64,000 nt of DNA. Origin: Streptomyces regalis (GTDB lineage Bacteria > Actinomycetota > Actinomycetes > Streptomycetales > Streptomycetaceae). The notes under the pieces were generated by a model, which saw only the letters and a program-made list of their open reading frames with translations, made no database searches and was not told where the DNA came from. The position numbers and the translations under genes are program-made. The stretch is from contig NZ_LLZG01000411.1 of the NCBI RefSeq assembly GCF_001509475.1, positions 182,804 to 246,803 on the forward strand, written 5' to 3'. Below, piece by piece: positions 56,583-64,000 of this stretch (within the stretch, counting starts at the first letter, position 1; every line of letters starts with the position of its first letter).

Positions 56583-57614
56583 TCAGGGTGTCCTCGGCGG
56601 ACTCGATCGGGGGTTCACGTGGATCTTGGGGCCGGGTGCGGCGCCCTCCGGCCGTTCACCCGCGAGCACCGTGCCGACCTCGTCGAGACTCACCGTGGCG
56701 GCGACGAGGGGCCTGGGGTCGACCGCGCCGGACGCGTAGGCCCGGATGGTCGCGTCCAGGCCGGGGGAGGCGGACAGGATCCCCACCGCGGTCACGTCCT
56801 TCAGCACGAGCGCGCGGGTGTCGATCCTGCTCGGCTCGCCCGCCAGCCCGATGTACACGACGCGGCCGGCCGGTTCGACCAACTCCAGTGCCCTCTCCGG
56901 CAGATGGGCGGCGTTCGAGGCGTCGACGACCGCGTCGAAGGGCAGGTCCGGAAGGGAGCGCTCGTCCCACACGTGCTCGAAGCCCAACGCGTGGGCGAAG
57001 GCGGGCGAGCTGTCGGCACGGTCCAGCAGGTGGACTTCCGCGCCCGACGCCCGTAGGAACATCGCGACCAGGAGGCCGATGGTCCCGGGCCCGAGCACGA
57101 GGGCACGGTCCCCGGCGCGGAGGGCGGCCGCTCGCGCCGCGCGCAGGGCATTTCCGCCCGGTTCCACGAGCGCGCCGAGTACGGCGTCGACCGAGTCGGG
57201 CAGGGCGTGCAACGAGGACGCCGGTACCGCGAGTTGCTCCGCCAGGGCCCCGGCTCGCGCTCCGCGGATACCGACCTCCTGGCGCTTCTCACACACGTGC
57301 TGACGGCCGCGAAGACAGCGGCGGCAGCTGCCGCAGCCGAGCATCGTGTCCCCCATGACGCGGCGGCCGATCCAGCCCGCCTCGACGCCGTCGCCGACGG
57401 CCGCCACGCGCCCGGCCCACTCGTGCCCGAGCCTCATCGGGTAGGAGGAGTGTCCCTGGTGGAGGTAGGCCATGGCGCCGGTGAAGAACTCCATGTCGGT
57501 GCCGCACACGCCGACCCGCTCGACGTCGACGACGACTTCACCGGGTGCGGCCACCGGTGCCGGGAGGTCCTGGACCTCGTACGCGCCGGGGGCGGTCAGG
57601 ACGAACGCGCGCAT
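56583..57614 (-). CDS. Zinc-dependent medium-chain dehydrogenase
   Basis: A 343-residue alcohol/polyol dehydrogenase. The catalytic zinc ligands include VCGTDMEFF and GHEWAGRV; the structural zinc site has four Cys in CGSCRRCLRGRQHVC (about 94-108). NAD(P) binding: VLGPGTIGLLVAMFL (about 172-186). The sequence resembles threonine/polyol/sugar-acid dehydrogenases. It is 42 bp downstream of the IclR gene on the same strand and divergent from the IlvD/Edd dehydratase, so a sugar-acid catabolic role is likely; exact substrate unknown. Confidence 0.9.
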   Translation of the reverse strand: MRAFVLTAPGAYEVQDLPAPVAAPGEVVVDVERVGVCGTDMEFFTGAMAYLHQGHSSYPMRLGHEWAGRVAAVGDGVEAGWIGRRVMGDTMLGCGSCRRCLRGRQHVCEKRQEVGIRGARAGALAEQLAVPASSLHALPDSVDAVLGALVEPGGNALRAARAAALRAGDRALVLGPGTIGLLVAMFLRASGAEVHLLDRADSSPAFAHALGFEHVWDERSLPDLPFDAVVDASNAAHLPERALELVEPAGRVVYIGLAGEPSRIDTRALVLKDVTAVGILSASPGLDATIRAYASGAVDPRPLVAATVSLDEVGTVLAGERPEGAAPGPKIHVNPRSSPPRTP

Positions 57615-57656
57615 GGGACGGCGGCTCCAGAGTGGGGTGGTGAGGGGCAGGGCTCG

Positions 57657-58481
57657 TCAGGAGTGGGGTTCGCCGAGCGGGCCGAGCAGGGCGCGGATCT
57701 CGTCGACGGCGCGGACGAGGGATGCCAACGGGGTCCGGTACGCCAGCGCACTGACGCTCACGGCCCCGGAGGGGATGGTGGGCGAGGTCGGATAGACCGG
57801 CAGGGCAAGGCAGTTGACCCCGGTCTCGTTCTCCTGGTCGTCGACGCCGTATCCCCGCTCGCGCGTGGCCGCCAGATCGTGGTGCAGGGCGGCGGCCGTA
57901 CACAAGGAACGTTCCGTACGACGCTCCAGCGGCCGCTCGCCGATCCACGCCTCGACCTCCTCCACCGTGACCGGCCGCCAGGAGAGCAGGAGCTTTCCTA
58001 CGGCGGTGGTGTGGGCCGGGTTGCGCCCGCCGATCGTCGAGGTCAGCCGGACGGCACCGGTGGGCGGGTCGACCTTGGCGCGGTAGACGACCTCGCGGCC
58101 GTCGAGCACCGCGTAGTGCGCCGTCTCGCCGAACCGGTGGGCCAGCGCCTCGAGCACGGGGCGCACTCGGACCTGCTCGGGGCGGGCCTCGTGGTGGGCG
58201 AAGGCCATGCGCAGGAACTCGTCCCCCAGCACGTAGCGCCCGCGGACGTTCTGGTCGGCCAGTCCCGCCCGCCGCAGCGCACCGAGCGCCCGGTGGACGG
58301 TCGGCTTGGGACTGGCGACGGCTCTGGTCAACTCCTCCAGCCCCACACCGTCGGGATACCGGGCGAGCGCCTTCAGCACCGCCAGCACCCGGTCCGACCC
58401 CACAAGACGGTTGCCGTCGGCGGCGGTTGGACTGTTCGCGCCGAGGGCTGTCGATTCGTCGTACGTCTGCGTATGCTCCAT
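57657..58481 (-). CDS. IclR-family transcriptional regulator
   Basis: A 274-residue regulator. The winged helix is at about residues 28-88 (RVLAVLKALARYPDGVGLEE; SPKPTVHRALGALRRAGLAD) and the IclR effector domain follows (HYAVLDGREVVYRAKVDPPT; AHTTAVGKLLLSWRP; RERGYGVDDQENETGVNCLA). The ATG at 58481 is 47 bp from the divergent dehydratase start, so it very likely controls both directions. The short shared promoter contains CCAGAC...GTCTGCTGG, a possible imperfect dyad. The effector is probably a sugar acid or breakdown product. Confidence 0.92.
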   Translation of the reverse strand: MEHTQTYDESTALGANSPTAADGNRLVGSDRVLAVLKALARYPDGVGLEELTRAVASPKPTVHRALGALRRAGLADQNVRGRYVLGDEFLRMAFAHHEARPEQVRVRPVLEALAHRFGETAHYAVLDGREVVYRAKVDPPTGAVRLTSTIGGRNPAHTTAVGKLLLSWRPVTVEEVEAWIGERPLERRTERSLCTAAALHHDLAATRERGYGVDDQENETGVNCLALPVYPTSPTIPSGAVSVSALAYRTPLASLVRAVDEIRALLGPLGEPHS

Positions 58482-58528
58482 GGCGTTCCAGACTGTAGAC
58501 CTCCGTACCGTCTGCTGGAAGAGGTCCC

Positions 58529-60244
58529 ATGGTGAGACTGCGCAGCGCACAGTGGTACGAGGGACAGGACCGCAACGCCTACATCCACCGGGCGTGGATG
58601 CGCAGGGGCGTGCCCGGCGACGCCTTCACCGGCCGACCGCAGATCGCCATCGCCAACACGGCCTCGGACCTGACCCCTTGCAACGCCCATCTCGACGAGG
58701 TCGCCTCCTCGGTGCGCGACGGCGTGTACGAGGCGGGCGGCATCCCGCTGGACCTGCCCGTGGTGTCGCTCGGCGAGACGAACGTGCGGCCCACCGCCAT
58801 GCTCTGGCGCAACATGGCCGCGATGGCCACGGAGGAGATGCTGCGGGCCAACCCCATCGACGGCGTCGTCCTGCTGGGCGGCTGCGACAAGACGATCCCC
58901 TCGCTGCTCATGGCCGTCGCGTCGGTGGACCTGCCCGCCGTCGTCGTACCCGGCGGTCCGATGCTCACCGGGACCTTCCGCGGCACACCGCTGGGCTGCG
59001 GCACCGACGTGTGGCGGCTCTCGGAGGAGGTACGGGCCGGGACGCTCTCGCAGGAGCAGTTCACCCGTTCCGAGTCGGCGATGATCCGCAGCCGCGGCCA
59101 CTGCAACACCATGGGCACCGCCTCCACGATGGCCCTGGTCGCCGAGGCCCTGGGCACGGTCGTCCCCGGCGTGGCAGGAACCCCCGCCCCCGACAGCCGA
59201 CTGCTGGCCGCCGCGCACCACACCGGCCGCCTGGCGGTGGACATGATCGGCGCCGACCGCCGGCCGGCGTCGATCCTCACCAAGGGGTCCTTCCACAACG
59301 CGATCGTCGCGCTCGCCGCCATCGGCGGCTCGACCAACGCCGTCGTCCACCTCCTGGCCATCGCCGGCCGCCTGGGCATCGACCTGACCCTCGACGACTT
59401 CGACCGGATCGGCTCCCGAGTCCCGGTCCTGGTGGACCTCCAGCCGGCCGGCCGCTTCCTCATGGAGGACTTCCACCGCGCCGGAGGACTCCTCGCCGTC
59501 CTGCGCGAGGTCCGCGACCTGCTCGACCCGGACGCCCTCACCGTCACCGGCGAGCCCCTGGTCGACGCGCTCGACGACGCGCCGATCTGGGACGGCGAGG
59601 TCATCCGCACCCGCGCCGAGCCCCTGGTCGCCGAGGGCGGCATCGCCGTCCTGCGCGGCAACCTCGCACCCGACGGCGCGCTCATCAAACCGGCCGCAGC
59701 CTCCCCGCACCTGCTGCGCCACCGCGGCCGGGCTGTCGTCTTCGACTCCATCGAGGACTTCCACGCCCGTATCGACGACCCGGACCTGGACGTCGACGCC
59801 GACTCGGTCCTCGTCCTGCGCGGCTGCGGGCCCAAGGGCTACCCGGGCATGCCCGAGGTCTCCAACATGCCCCTGCCGAAAAAGCTTCTCGAACAGGGCG
59901 TCCGCGACATGGTCCGCGTCTGCGACGGCCGGATGAGCGGCACGGCATACGGCACGGTCGTCCTGCACGTCGCCCCCGAGGCCGCGGCCGACGGCCCTCT
60001 CGCACTGGTGCGGACGGGGGACTTCATCACCCTGGACGTCGAGGCCCGCCGCATCGACGTCGACGTACCCCCCGACGAATTCGCCCGCAGAACCCCCAGC
60101 AAGGCGACCGTCGCCGGCTACGCCCATCCCCGGCGCGGCTGGGAACGTCTCTACATCGACACTGTCCGCCAGGCCGACACCGGCGCCGATCTCGACTTCC
60201 TCGTCGGGTCCAGCGGCTCGGAGGTGAGCCGCGAATCACACTGA
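58529..60244 (+). CDS. IlvD/Edd-family dehydratase, sugar-acid type
   Basis: A 571-residue iron-sulfur dehydratase. Motifs: cluster Cys in GGCDKTIPS (about 111-119), CNTMGTAS preceded by GH (about 190-200), and [18 protein letters not shown] (near 434-451). The length and the N-terminus ([20 protein letters not shown]) match arabinonate/xylonate-type sugar acid dehydratases more than amino-acid-pathway IlvD. It would convert a sugar acid to a 2-keto-3-deoxy acid in the cytosol. Divergent from the IclR regulator; the Zn-dehydrogenase gene lies beyond. ATG with GAAGAGG. Confidence 0.9.
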   Translation: MVRLRSAQWYEGQDRNAYIHRAWMRRGVPGDAFTGRPQIAIANTASDLTPCNAHLDEVASSVRDGVYEAGGIPLDLPVVSLGETNVRPTAMLWRNMAAMATEEMLRANPIDGVVLLGGCDKTIPSLLMAVASVDLPAVVVPGGPMLTGTFRGTPLGCGTDVWRLSEEVRAGTLSQEQFTRSESAMIRSRGHCNTMGTASTMALVAEALGTVVPGVAGTPAPDSRLLAAAHHTGRLAVDMIGADRRPASILTKGSFHNAIVALAAIGGSTNAVVHLLAIAGRLGIDLTLDDFDRIGSRVPVLVDLQPAGRFLMEDFHRAGGLLAVLREVRDLLDPDALTVTGEPLVDALDDAPIWDGEVIRTRAEPLVAEGGIAVLRGNLAPDGALIKPAAASPHLLRHRGRAVVFDSIEDFHARIDDPDLDVDADSVLVLRGCGPKGYPGMPEVSNMPLPKKLLEQGVRDMVRVCDGRMSGTAYGTVVLHVAPEAAADGPLALVRTGDFITLDVEARRIDVDVPPDEFARRTPSKATVAGYAHPRRGWERLYIDTVRQADTGADLDFLVGSSGSEVSRESH

Positions 60245-60257
60245 CCGCGGCGGGGAC

Positions 60258-60283
60258 GGGGCAGGTCCGTGAGGACCTGCCCC
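60258..60283. terminator. Bidirectional terminator, dehydratase and cyclophilin
   Basis: Perfect 11-bp stem GGGGCAGGTCC/GGACCTGCCCC with loop GTGA, between two convergent stop codons (60244 and 60297). Confidence 0.8.
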
Positions 60284-60296
60284 CTGCACAAGGCCG

Positions 60297-60791
60297 TCAG
60301 GCGACGACACCGCAGTCGTCGATGACGATCTTCTTGGCCGTCGCGCCCGAGCGGCTGCCGAGGCCCTCGATCGCCTTGACGACGTCCTCGCCCTCGACGA
60401 CCTCGCCGAAGACGACATGCTTGCCGTCCAGCCACGGCGTCACCACGGTGGTGATGAAGAACTGCGAGCCGTTCGTGCCCGGCCCCGCGTTGGCCATGCT
60501 CAGCAGGAACGGCCTGTCGTGCTTGAGCTGGAAGTTCTCGTCCGCGAACTTCTCGCCGTAGATGCTCTTGCCGCCGGTGCCGTTGCCGTTGGTGAAGTCA
60601 CCGCCCTGCAGCATGAACTCCGGGATGACCCGGTGGAAGGGCGAACCCTTGTAGCCGTACCCGTTCTGGCCCGTCGCCAGCTCACGGAAGTTGCGCGCGG
60701 TCTTGGGGACCACGTCGTCGAACAGTCGGAAGACGATGCGGCCGAGGTCTTCGCCACCGGCCGAAACCTTGAAAAACACGTTCTCGCTCAT
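60297..60791 (-). CDS. Cyclophilin-type peptidyl-prolyl isomerase
   Basis: A 164-residue PPIase that speeds Xaa-Pro isomerisation in folding. The catalytic core is intact: [20 protein letters not shown] (Arg and Phe/Gln motif), then [20 protein letters not shown], and [12 protein letters not shown]. No signal peptide, so cytosolic. Two start ATGs lie close together, 60797 and 60791; the GGAG upstream is 4 or 10 bases away, and the second is chosen. Stands alone; the AT-rich promoter sits upstream. Confidence 0.94.
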   Translation of the reverse strand: MSENVFFKVSAGGEDLGRIVFRLFDDVVPKTARNFRELATGQNGYGYKGSPFHRVIPEFMLQGGDFTNGNGTGGKSIYGEKFADENFQLKHDRPFLLSMANAGPGTNGSQFFITTVVTPWLDGKHVVFGEVVEGEDVVKAIEGLGSRSGATAKKIVIDDCGVVA

Positions 60792-60934
60792 GACCATGAT
60801 TCTCCACAACAGGCGGCCCGAGATCGAATCGGCCGCGCGCGGCGGTCCCCGACCGGGTCTCAGGATGGAGCAAAACCCGCCGGGGCCGGCCCGAGTGAAA
60901 CGGCCGGAGCTGGGGACTTGGCGTTCAGGCCGGC

Positions 60935-61780
60935 TCAGCGGCGTTCCCCTTGGGGGCTGGTCCGGCCAGGCTCCTCTGGTTCAGACCACGAGCCGGGGGA
61001 GCCGTCCGCGTGGCCATGACAGACTGCGTAGGCGGCGAAAGCGTGCATGGCGTCGATACTGCCTGGCCGTGGCGGATCGGCCGGGTCAAAGCCACGGTTC
61101 CGGTCCTCGATCACCTGGTCGAGCAGCAGGTGCCACATCGGATCCAGGTGGGCGCGGGCCCACTCGAGCGCACCGCGCTTGGAGGCGACCTCACCGGTGT
61201 GCAGCGTGAACAGCGCCCGGCAGTAGGCGGTCACGGCATATCGCTGAGCCCAGGCCATGTCGAAGCGGGCCCAGGTCCGCAGGCCGTCCATGAGGCCGGG
61301 CAGCATCGTGCGCATCGCCTCGCGCATGGGCTGCGGTGGTACCTCGTCGACCAGGCCGCTGATCGGCGGCCCGGCGACCGTGATGCCGTGGTTCCGGAGA
61401 ATCCAGCGGGTGTGCAGGCTGTTGCAGTGGGTGTCCCAGGTCAGCTCGCGGTGGCCGTGGTCGCAGAACAGCCACCGCACTCCGAGACCGGGGGCGCCGC
61501 GCAGGGACGTGGTGTCCGCGTAGGAGCCTTCCAGGTGCTTCGTCCAGTGGCCGGGACGGGTGGGGATGGCGTCGTGCAGCCGGCGCAGTTCCGCCTCCGC
61601 CGCGCCGCTGGGCAGGACGGTGGTGGCGACGATGAAGTCGCAGTCGCTGTGCAGGTCACCGGCGCCCAGCGCGAAGGAACCCTGCAGGTACGCACCGACG
61701 AAGGTGTCGCCGAGAATGCCGCGGACCGTGCCGACGAAGTCGGCCAGGAGCGCATCGAGCTCCCGGTAGGGAGTGAACAT
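60935..61780 (-). CDS. Aminoglycoside-adenylyltransferase-like protein (DUF4111)
   Basis: A 281-residue nucleotidyltransferase-fold protein. The active motif [20 protein letters not shown] (about 35-54) has the GS and DxD residues that bind Mg-ATP. The C-terminal DUF4111 half is helical ([40 protein letters not shown]). AadA-type enzymes adenylate streptomycin or spectinomycin; whether this one gives resistance is unknown. The ATG at 61780 has GGAG seven bases upstream. Stands alone. Confidence 0.88.
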   Translation of the reverse strand: MFTPYRELDALLADFVGTVRGILGDTFVGAYLQGSFALGAGDLHSDCDFIVATTVLPSGAAEAELRRLHDAIPTRPGHWTKHLEGSYADTTSLRGAPGLGVRWLFCDHGHRELTWDTHCNSLHTRWILRNHGITVAGPPISGLVDEVPPQPMREAMRTMLPGLMDGLRTWARFDMAWAQRYAVTAYCRALFTLHTGEVASKRGALEWARAHLDPMWHLLLDQVIEDRNRGFDPADPPRPGSIDAMHAFAAYAVCHGHADGSPGSWSEPEEPGRTSPQGERR

Positions 61781-61975
61781 GGGGGATCTCCGTGCCCGTA
61801 GTGAGGGGGGAAGGGTTCACGGGCGCGACGGGATGAAGGACGGACGCCGCCGCGCTCAGGCGCGGTCGGTCCACGTGGCGGCGAAGCAGTAGGACATCAC
61901 GGCGGAGACGGTAGCCCGAGGCCGACCGCCGATCAAACGAAATCCGGCTCAGTGGCTGACCGTGCCGGATCCGCG

Positions 61976-63103
61976 TCAGGCTTCGAGGCGTTCCGTGTAC
62001 GCCTCGGTCGGCGGGGCCGGTGTGGGACTCGTCAGGCCCACCGACCAGAACCCTGCCGTACCGGGAATCGACGTCACGTCATTGAGGTACGGCGCCGGCG
62101 CTGCCCCGGCCGGGCCTCGAACGACGGTCCAGTTGCCGCCGTCCCGGCGCAGGTACGTACTGCGGCTCTGATCCTGGTAGTTCCAGCCCGAGATCCATGC
62201 CGCGCGACCCTGCGCATCGCCCGCGATTCCGCTCAACGACCCGACGGTGAACCCCGCTTCCACCCGCGTCCAGGCCGTGCCGTCCCAGTGGCTCAGGGCG
62301 GGGTTGCCGGGGCGGCCGGGCGGTCCGCCGACGCCGGCCTCGGTGCCCACCGCCCACACATCGTCCGGACCGGCCGAGTGGAGACCGGCGATACTCAGGC
62401 GCAGGCCCGCGATCGGGGGCAGGACCGTCCAGGCTCCGTCCCAGCGGGCCACGAGCCCGGACCAGCCTCCGCCGTTCGACCGGTCGCCGCTCACCCAGAC
62501 CTCGCCCGGCGAGCGCAGTACGACCCGGTACAGAATCGCGCTCTCGACGGGCAGCGGGTCCAGCCACTGCCATCGTTGCCCATCCCAGTGCAGCAGACGG
62601 GCGGCGCCGCCTCGGCTGCCGCAGACCCACACCTGCCGGTCCTGGCCGACCGCCACCGCGTTCAACCGGACGTCCGGCTCGCCCCAGCCCGGGAACGTGG
62701 CTTCGCGCCAGGTGGTTCCGTCCCAGCTCAGCAGCGGGCTGCCGTTCCCGGACGGCTGGCCCACACTCCACGCGGCGGTGGAGCAGACACCGGCGACGTC
62801 GCTCAACCGTGTGTGGTTCAGGTGCGACAGGTCGGTCTTCGTCCAGGCGCTGCCGTTCCACAGCATGGCCAGTCCCCGCCCCTGCGACGGCCCGGCGCGG
62901 CCCTCCTCGCCGACAGCCCAGGCCAGATGGGATGCGGCTGCGGCGATACGGCGCAACTGCGCGGCCGGAGTGCTGCCGGGTGCCGGCACGGCCTGCCAGC
63001 CTTGCGTCCGGGGCGTCTGCTCGGCGGCCCGGACCGGAGCCGGGCCGAGCGCGATCCCCGAAAGTGTGCCGATCGCTCCTGCCACAAATCGCCGTCGTCT
63101 CAC
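61976..63103 (-). CDS. Tat-exported beta-propeller-like protein
   Basis: A 375-residue exported protein. The Tat signal shows RRRRFVAGAIGTLSGIALG with cleavage near APVRAA. The mature part has repeated blades: LLSWDGTTWREATFPGWGEP, LLHWDGQRWQWLDPLP, LVARWDGAWTVLPPIAGLRL, SHWDGTAWTRVEAG, each W-D-G-x2-W followed by an Ala/Val strand. A propeller of about five to seven blades is likely, function unknown, perhaps surface binding. The GTG at 63103 has GGGGGGATCC and places the Arg pair at the start; the frame is open further upstream without a site. Confidence 0.85.
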   Translation of the reverse strand: MRRRRFVAGAIGTLSGIALGPAPVRAAEQTPRTQGWQAVPAPGSTPAAQLRRIAAAASHLAWAVGEEGRAGPSQGRGLAMLWNGSAWTKTDLSHLNHTRLSDVAGVCSTAAWSVGQPSGNGSPLLSWDGTTWREATFPGWGEPDVRLNAVAVGQDRQVWVCGSRGGAARLLHWDGQRWQWLDPLPVESAILYRVVLRSPGEVWVSGDRSNGGGWSGLVARWDGAWTVLPPIAGLRLSIAGLHSAGPDDVWAVGTEAGVGGPPGRPGNPALSHWDGTAWTRVEAGFTVGSLSGIAGDAQGRAAWISGWNYQDQSRSTYLRRDGGNWTVVRGPAGAAPAPYLNDVTSIPGTAGFWSVGLTSPTPAPPTEAYTERLEA

Positions 63104-63241
63104 TGCTGGATCCCCCCAGGCGGATAGGGCCGGACAGAGCCGGACATGGCCAGGCAAGGCCGGATAGGAGGGACCACCGTGAACCAGCGAGCCGCAGAGT
63201 TCTAGATACTCACGTGACAAAGCCCGTATCGGCGTATTGCG

Positions 63242-63994
63242 TCATGGCTTCGAAGGTCCGGAGGTGGAGAGCTGGGCGGGGATGCGGGGGAGCGAGCCGT
63301 AGCGGCGGCTGCGGCGGGCGTACTGTTCGATCGCGTCCCACAGATCGCGGCGGTCCATCTCGGGCCAGGGCGTGTCGAGGAACAGCAGTTCGGCGTAGGT
63401 GGCCTGCCAGGGAAGGAAGTTGGAGGTCCGCTGATCGCCTCCGGTGCGCAACAGCAGGTCGACGTCGGGCAGTTCGGGGACGTGCAGGTATCGGGCGAAG
63501 GCATGCTCGGAGACAGAGCCGGGGTCGATCCTGCGGGCGACGGCATCCTCAGCGAGCTTGACGGCGGCTGCCGTGATCTCGCAACGGCCGCCGTAGTTCA
63601 CACACACGGTCAGGGTCAGCCCGGTGCGGTCGCGGGTGATCCGCTCGGCCTCGACGAGCGTCTCGATGACGTCGGCCGGCAGGCGGGAGCGTACTCCGGC
63701 CCAGCGCACGCGGACGTCCACAGTCGTGTCGTCGTCCGTCAGGCGGCGCAGGCACTCGGGGATCTCGTACATCAGGGCGTGCAGTTCGTCGGCAGGTCGC
63801 TTCCAGTTCTCGGTGGAGAACGCGTACACGGTCAGGTGCTTCAGGCCGATCTCCAGGGCACCGTGGACGACGTCGATCAGCGCGTCGGCGCCCGCCCGGT
63901 GGCCGTCGCTGCGCGGCAGTCCGCGGGCGGCTGCCCAGCGGCCGTTGCCGTCCATCACGATCGCGACGTGGCGGGGCATGGCCTCGGCGGGCAA
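63242..63994 (-). CDS. cis-Prenyltransferase (UppS-like), 5' end uncertain
   Basis: Elongates isoprenyl diphosphates with cis double bonds; makes polyprenyl carriers for cell wall or shorter products. Seen: HVAIVMDGNGRWAAARGLPR with the metal Asp, LTVYAFSTENWKRP, and RTGGDQRTSNFLPWQATYAE. The last motif has Asp-Gln where the family usually has Glu-Gln. The open frame runs to the window edge, so the true start may be ATG 63979, TTG 63994 or outside. The 250 residues visible hold the full catalytic domain. A second homologue elsewhere is common in Streptomyces. Confidence 0.9.
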   Translation of the reverse strand: MPAEAMPRHVAIVMDGNGRWAAARGLPRSDGHRAGADALIDVVHGALEIGLKHLTVYAFSTENWKRPADELHALMYEIPECLRRLTDDDTTVDVRVRWAGVRSRLPADVIETLVEAERITRDRTGLTLTVCVNYGGRCEITAAAVKLAEDAVARRIDPGSVSEHAFARYLHVPELPDVDLLLRTGGDQRTSNFLPWQATYAELLFLDTPWPEMDRRDLWDAIEQYARRSRRYGSLPRIPAQLSTSGPSKP

Positions 63995-64000
63995 CCGGGG

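Noticed and set aside
58373..60127. 584-codon minus-strand frame under the IlvD/Edd gene
   Set aside because: No recognisable motif; the plus-strand dehydratase has all family signatures.

Overview
The window looks like a Streptomyces chromosome segment: very high GC with strong G/C bias at third codon positions, many GTG starts, Tat and lipoprotein exports, SpoIIE-type phosphatases, small RsbW-like ATPases, a chitosanase, and TTA-codon rarity. No rRNA, tRNA, CRISPR array or insertion sequence was seen. About 50 protein genes are annotated, almost all intact.

Layout. (1) 1-5.8 kb: an alpha-galactoside uptake and hydrolysis locus: a LacI regulator, a lipoprotein binding protein and two permeases on the minus strand, and a divergent GH36 alpha-galactosidase. 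Two identical 14-bp palindromes sit at the LacI start. (2) 5.8-18.85 kb: a compact biosynthetic cluster: TetR regulator, MFS exporter, a PKS (KS-AT-ACP) and a 2424-residue enzyme read here as aminotransferase (AMT)-luciferase-like monooxygenase (LLM)-C-A-PCP-C. The last three genes overlap and form one operon ending at a large hairpin. By analogy with McyE of microcystin and with microginin-type synthetases, AMT followed by LLM suggests an alpha-hydroxy-beta-amino acyl unit joined to an amino acid. This is the most interesting system in the window. (3) 18.8-22.8 kb: a GlxA-type regulator, a DUF2269 membrane protein, and a graspetide (ATP-grasp RiPP) precursor/maturase pair without an adjacent methyltransferase. 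(4) 22.5-30.5 kb: DUF1232 protein, THUMP-type RNA methyltransferase, maltokinase-cap-like protein, a secreted lamin-tail protein, a truncated DUF1152 gene, an FprA-type ferredoxin reductase behind an iron-box-like site, and a GH46 chitosanase with a palindromic operator. (5) 30.6-40 kb: two large SpoIIE phosphatases, a TPR protein and an ABC exporter. (6) 40-49.5 kb: mixed accessory genes, a phosphotransferase remnant, a secreted endonuclease-like enzyme, an acetyltransferase fused to a helical domain, and a secreted S1 protease with a CebR-like operator. (7) 49.6-56.6 kb: an SRPBCC/LLM/HxlR operon, an ABC-F protein, two RsbW-like ATPases, a PRC-barrel protein and a frameshifted gene. (8) 56.6-64 kb: a sugar-acid catabolic group (Zn-dehydrogenase, IclR, IlvD/Edd dehydratase), cyclophilin, an aminoglycoside-adenylyltransferase-like protein, a Tat-exported beta-propeller and a cis-prenyltransferase at the edge.

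Regulatory structure is rich: several perfect operator-like palindromes and a series of long intergenic hairpins that act as terminators, often between convergent genes. All functional statements come from reading motifs by eye; no database search was run.
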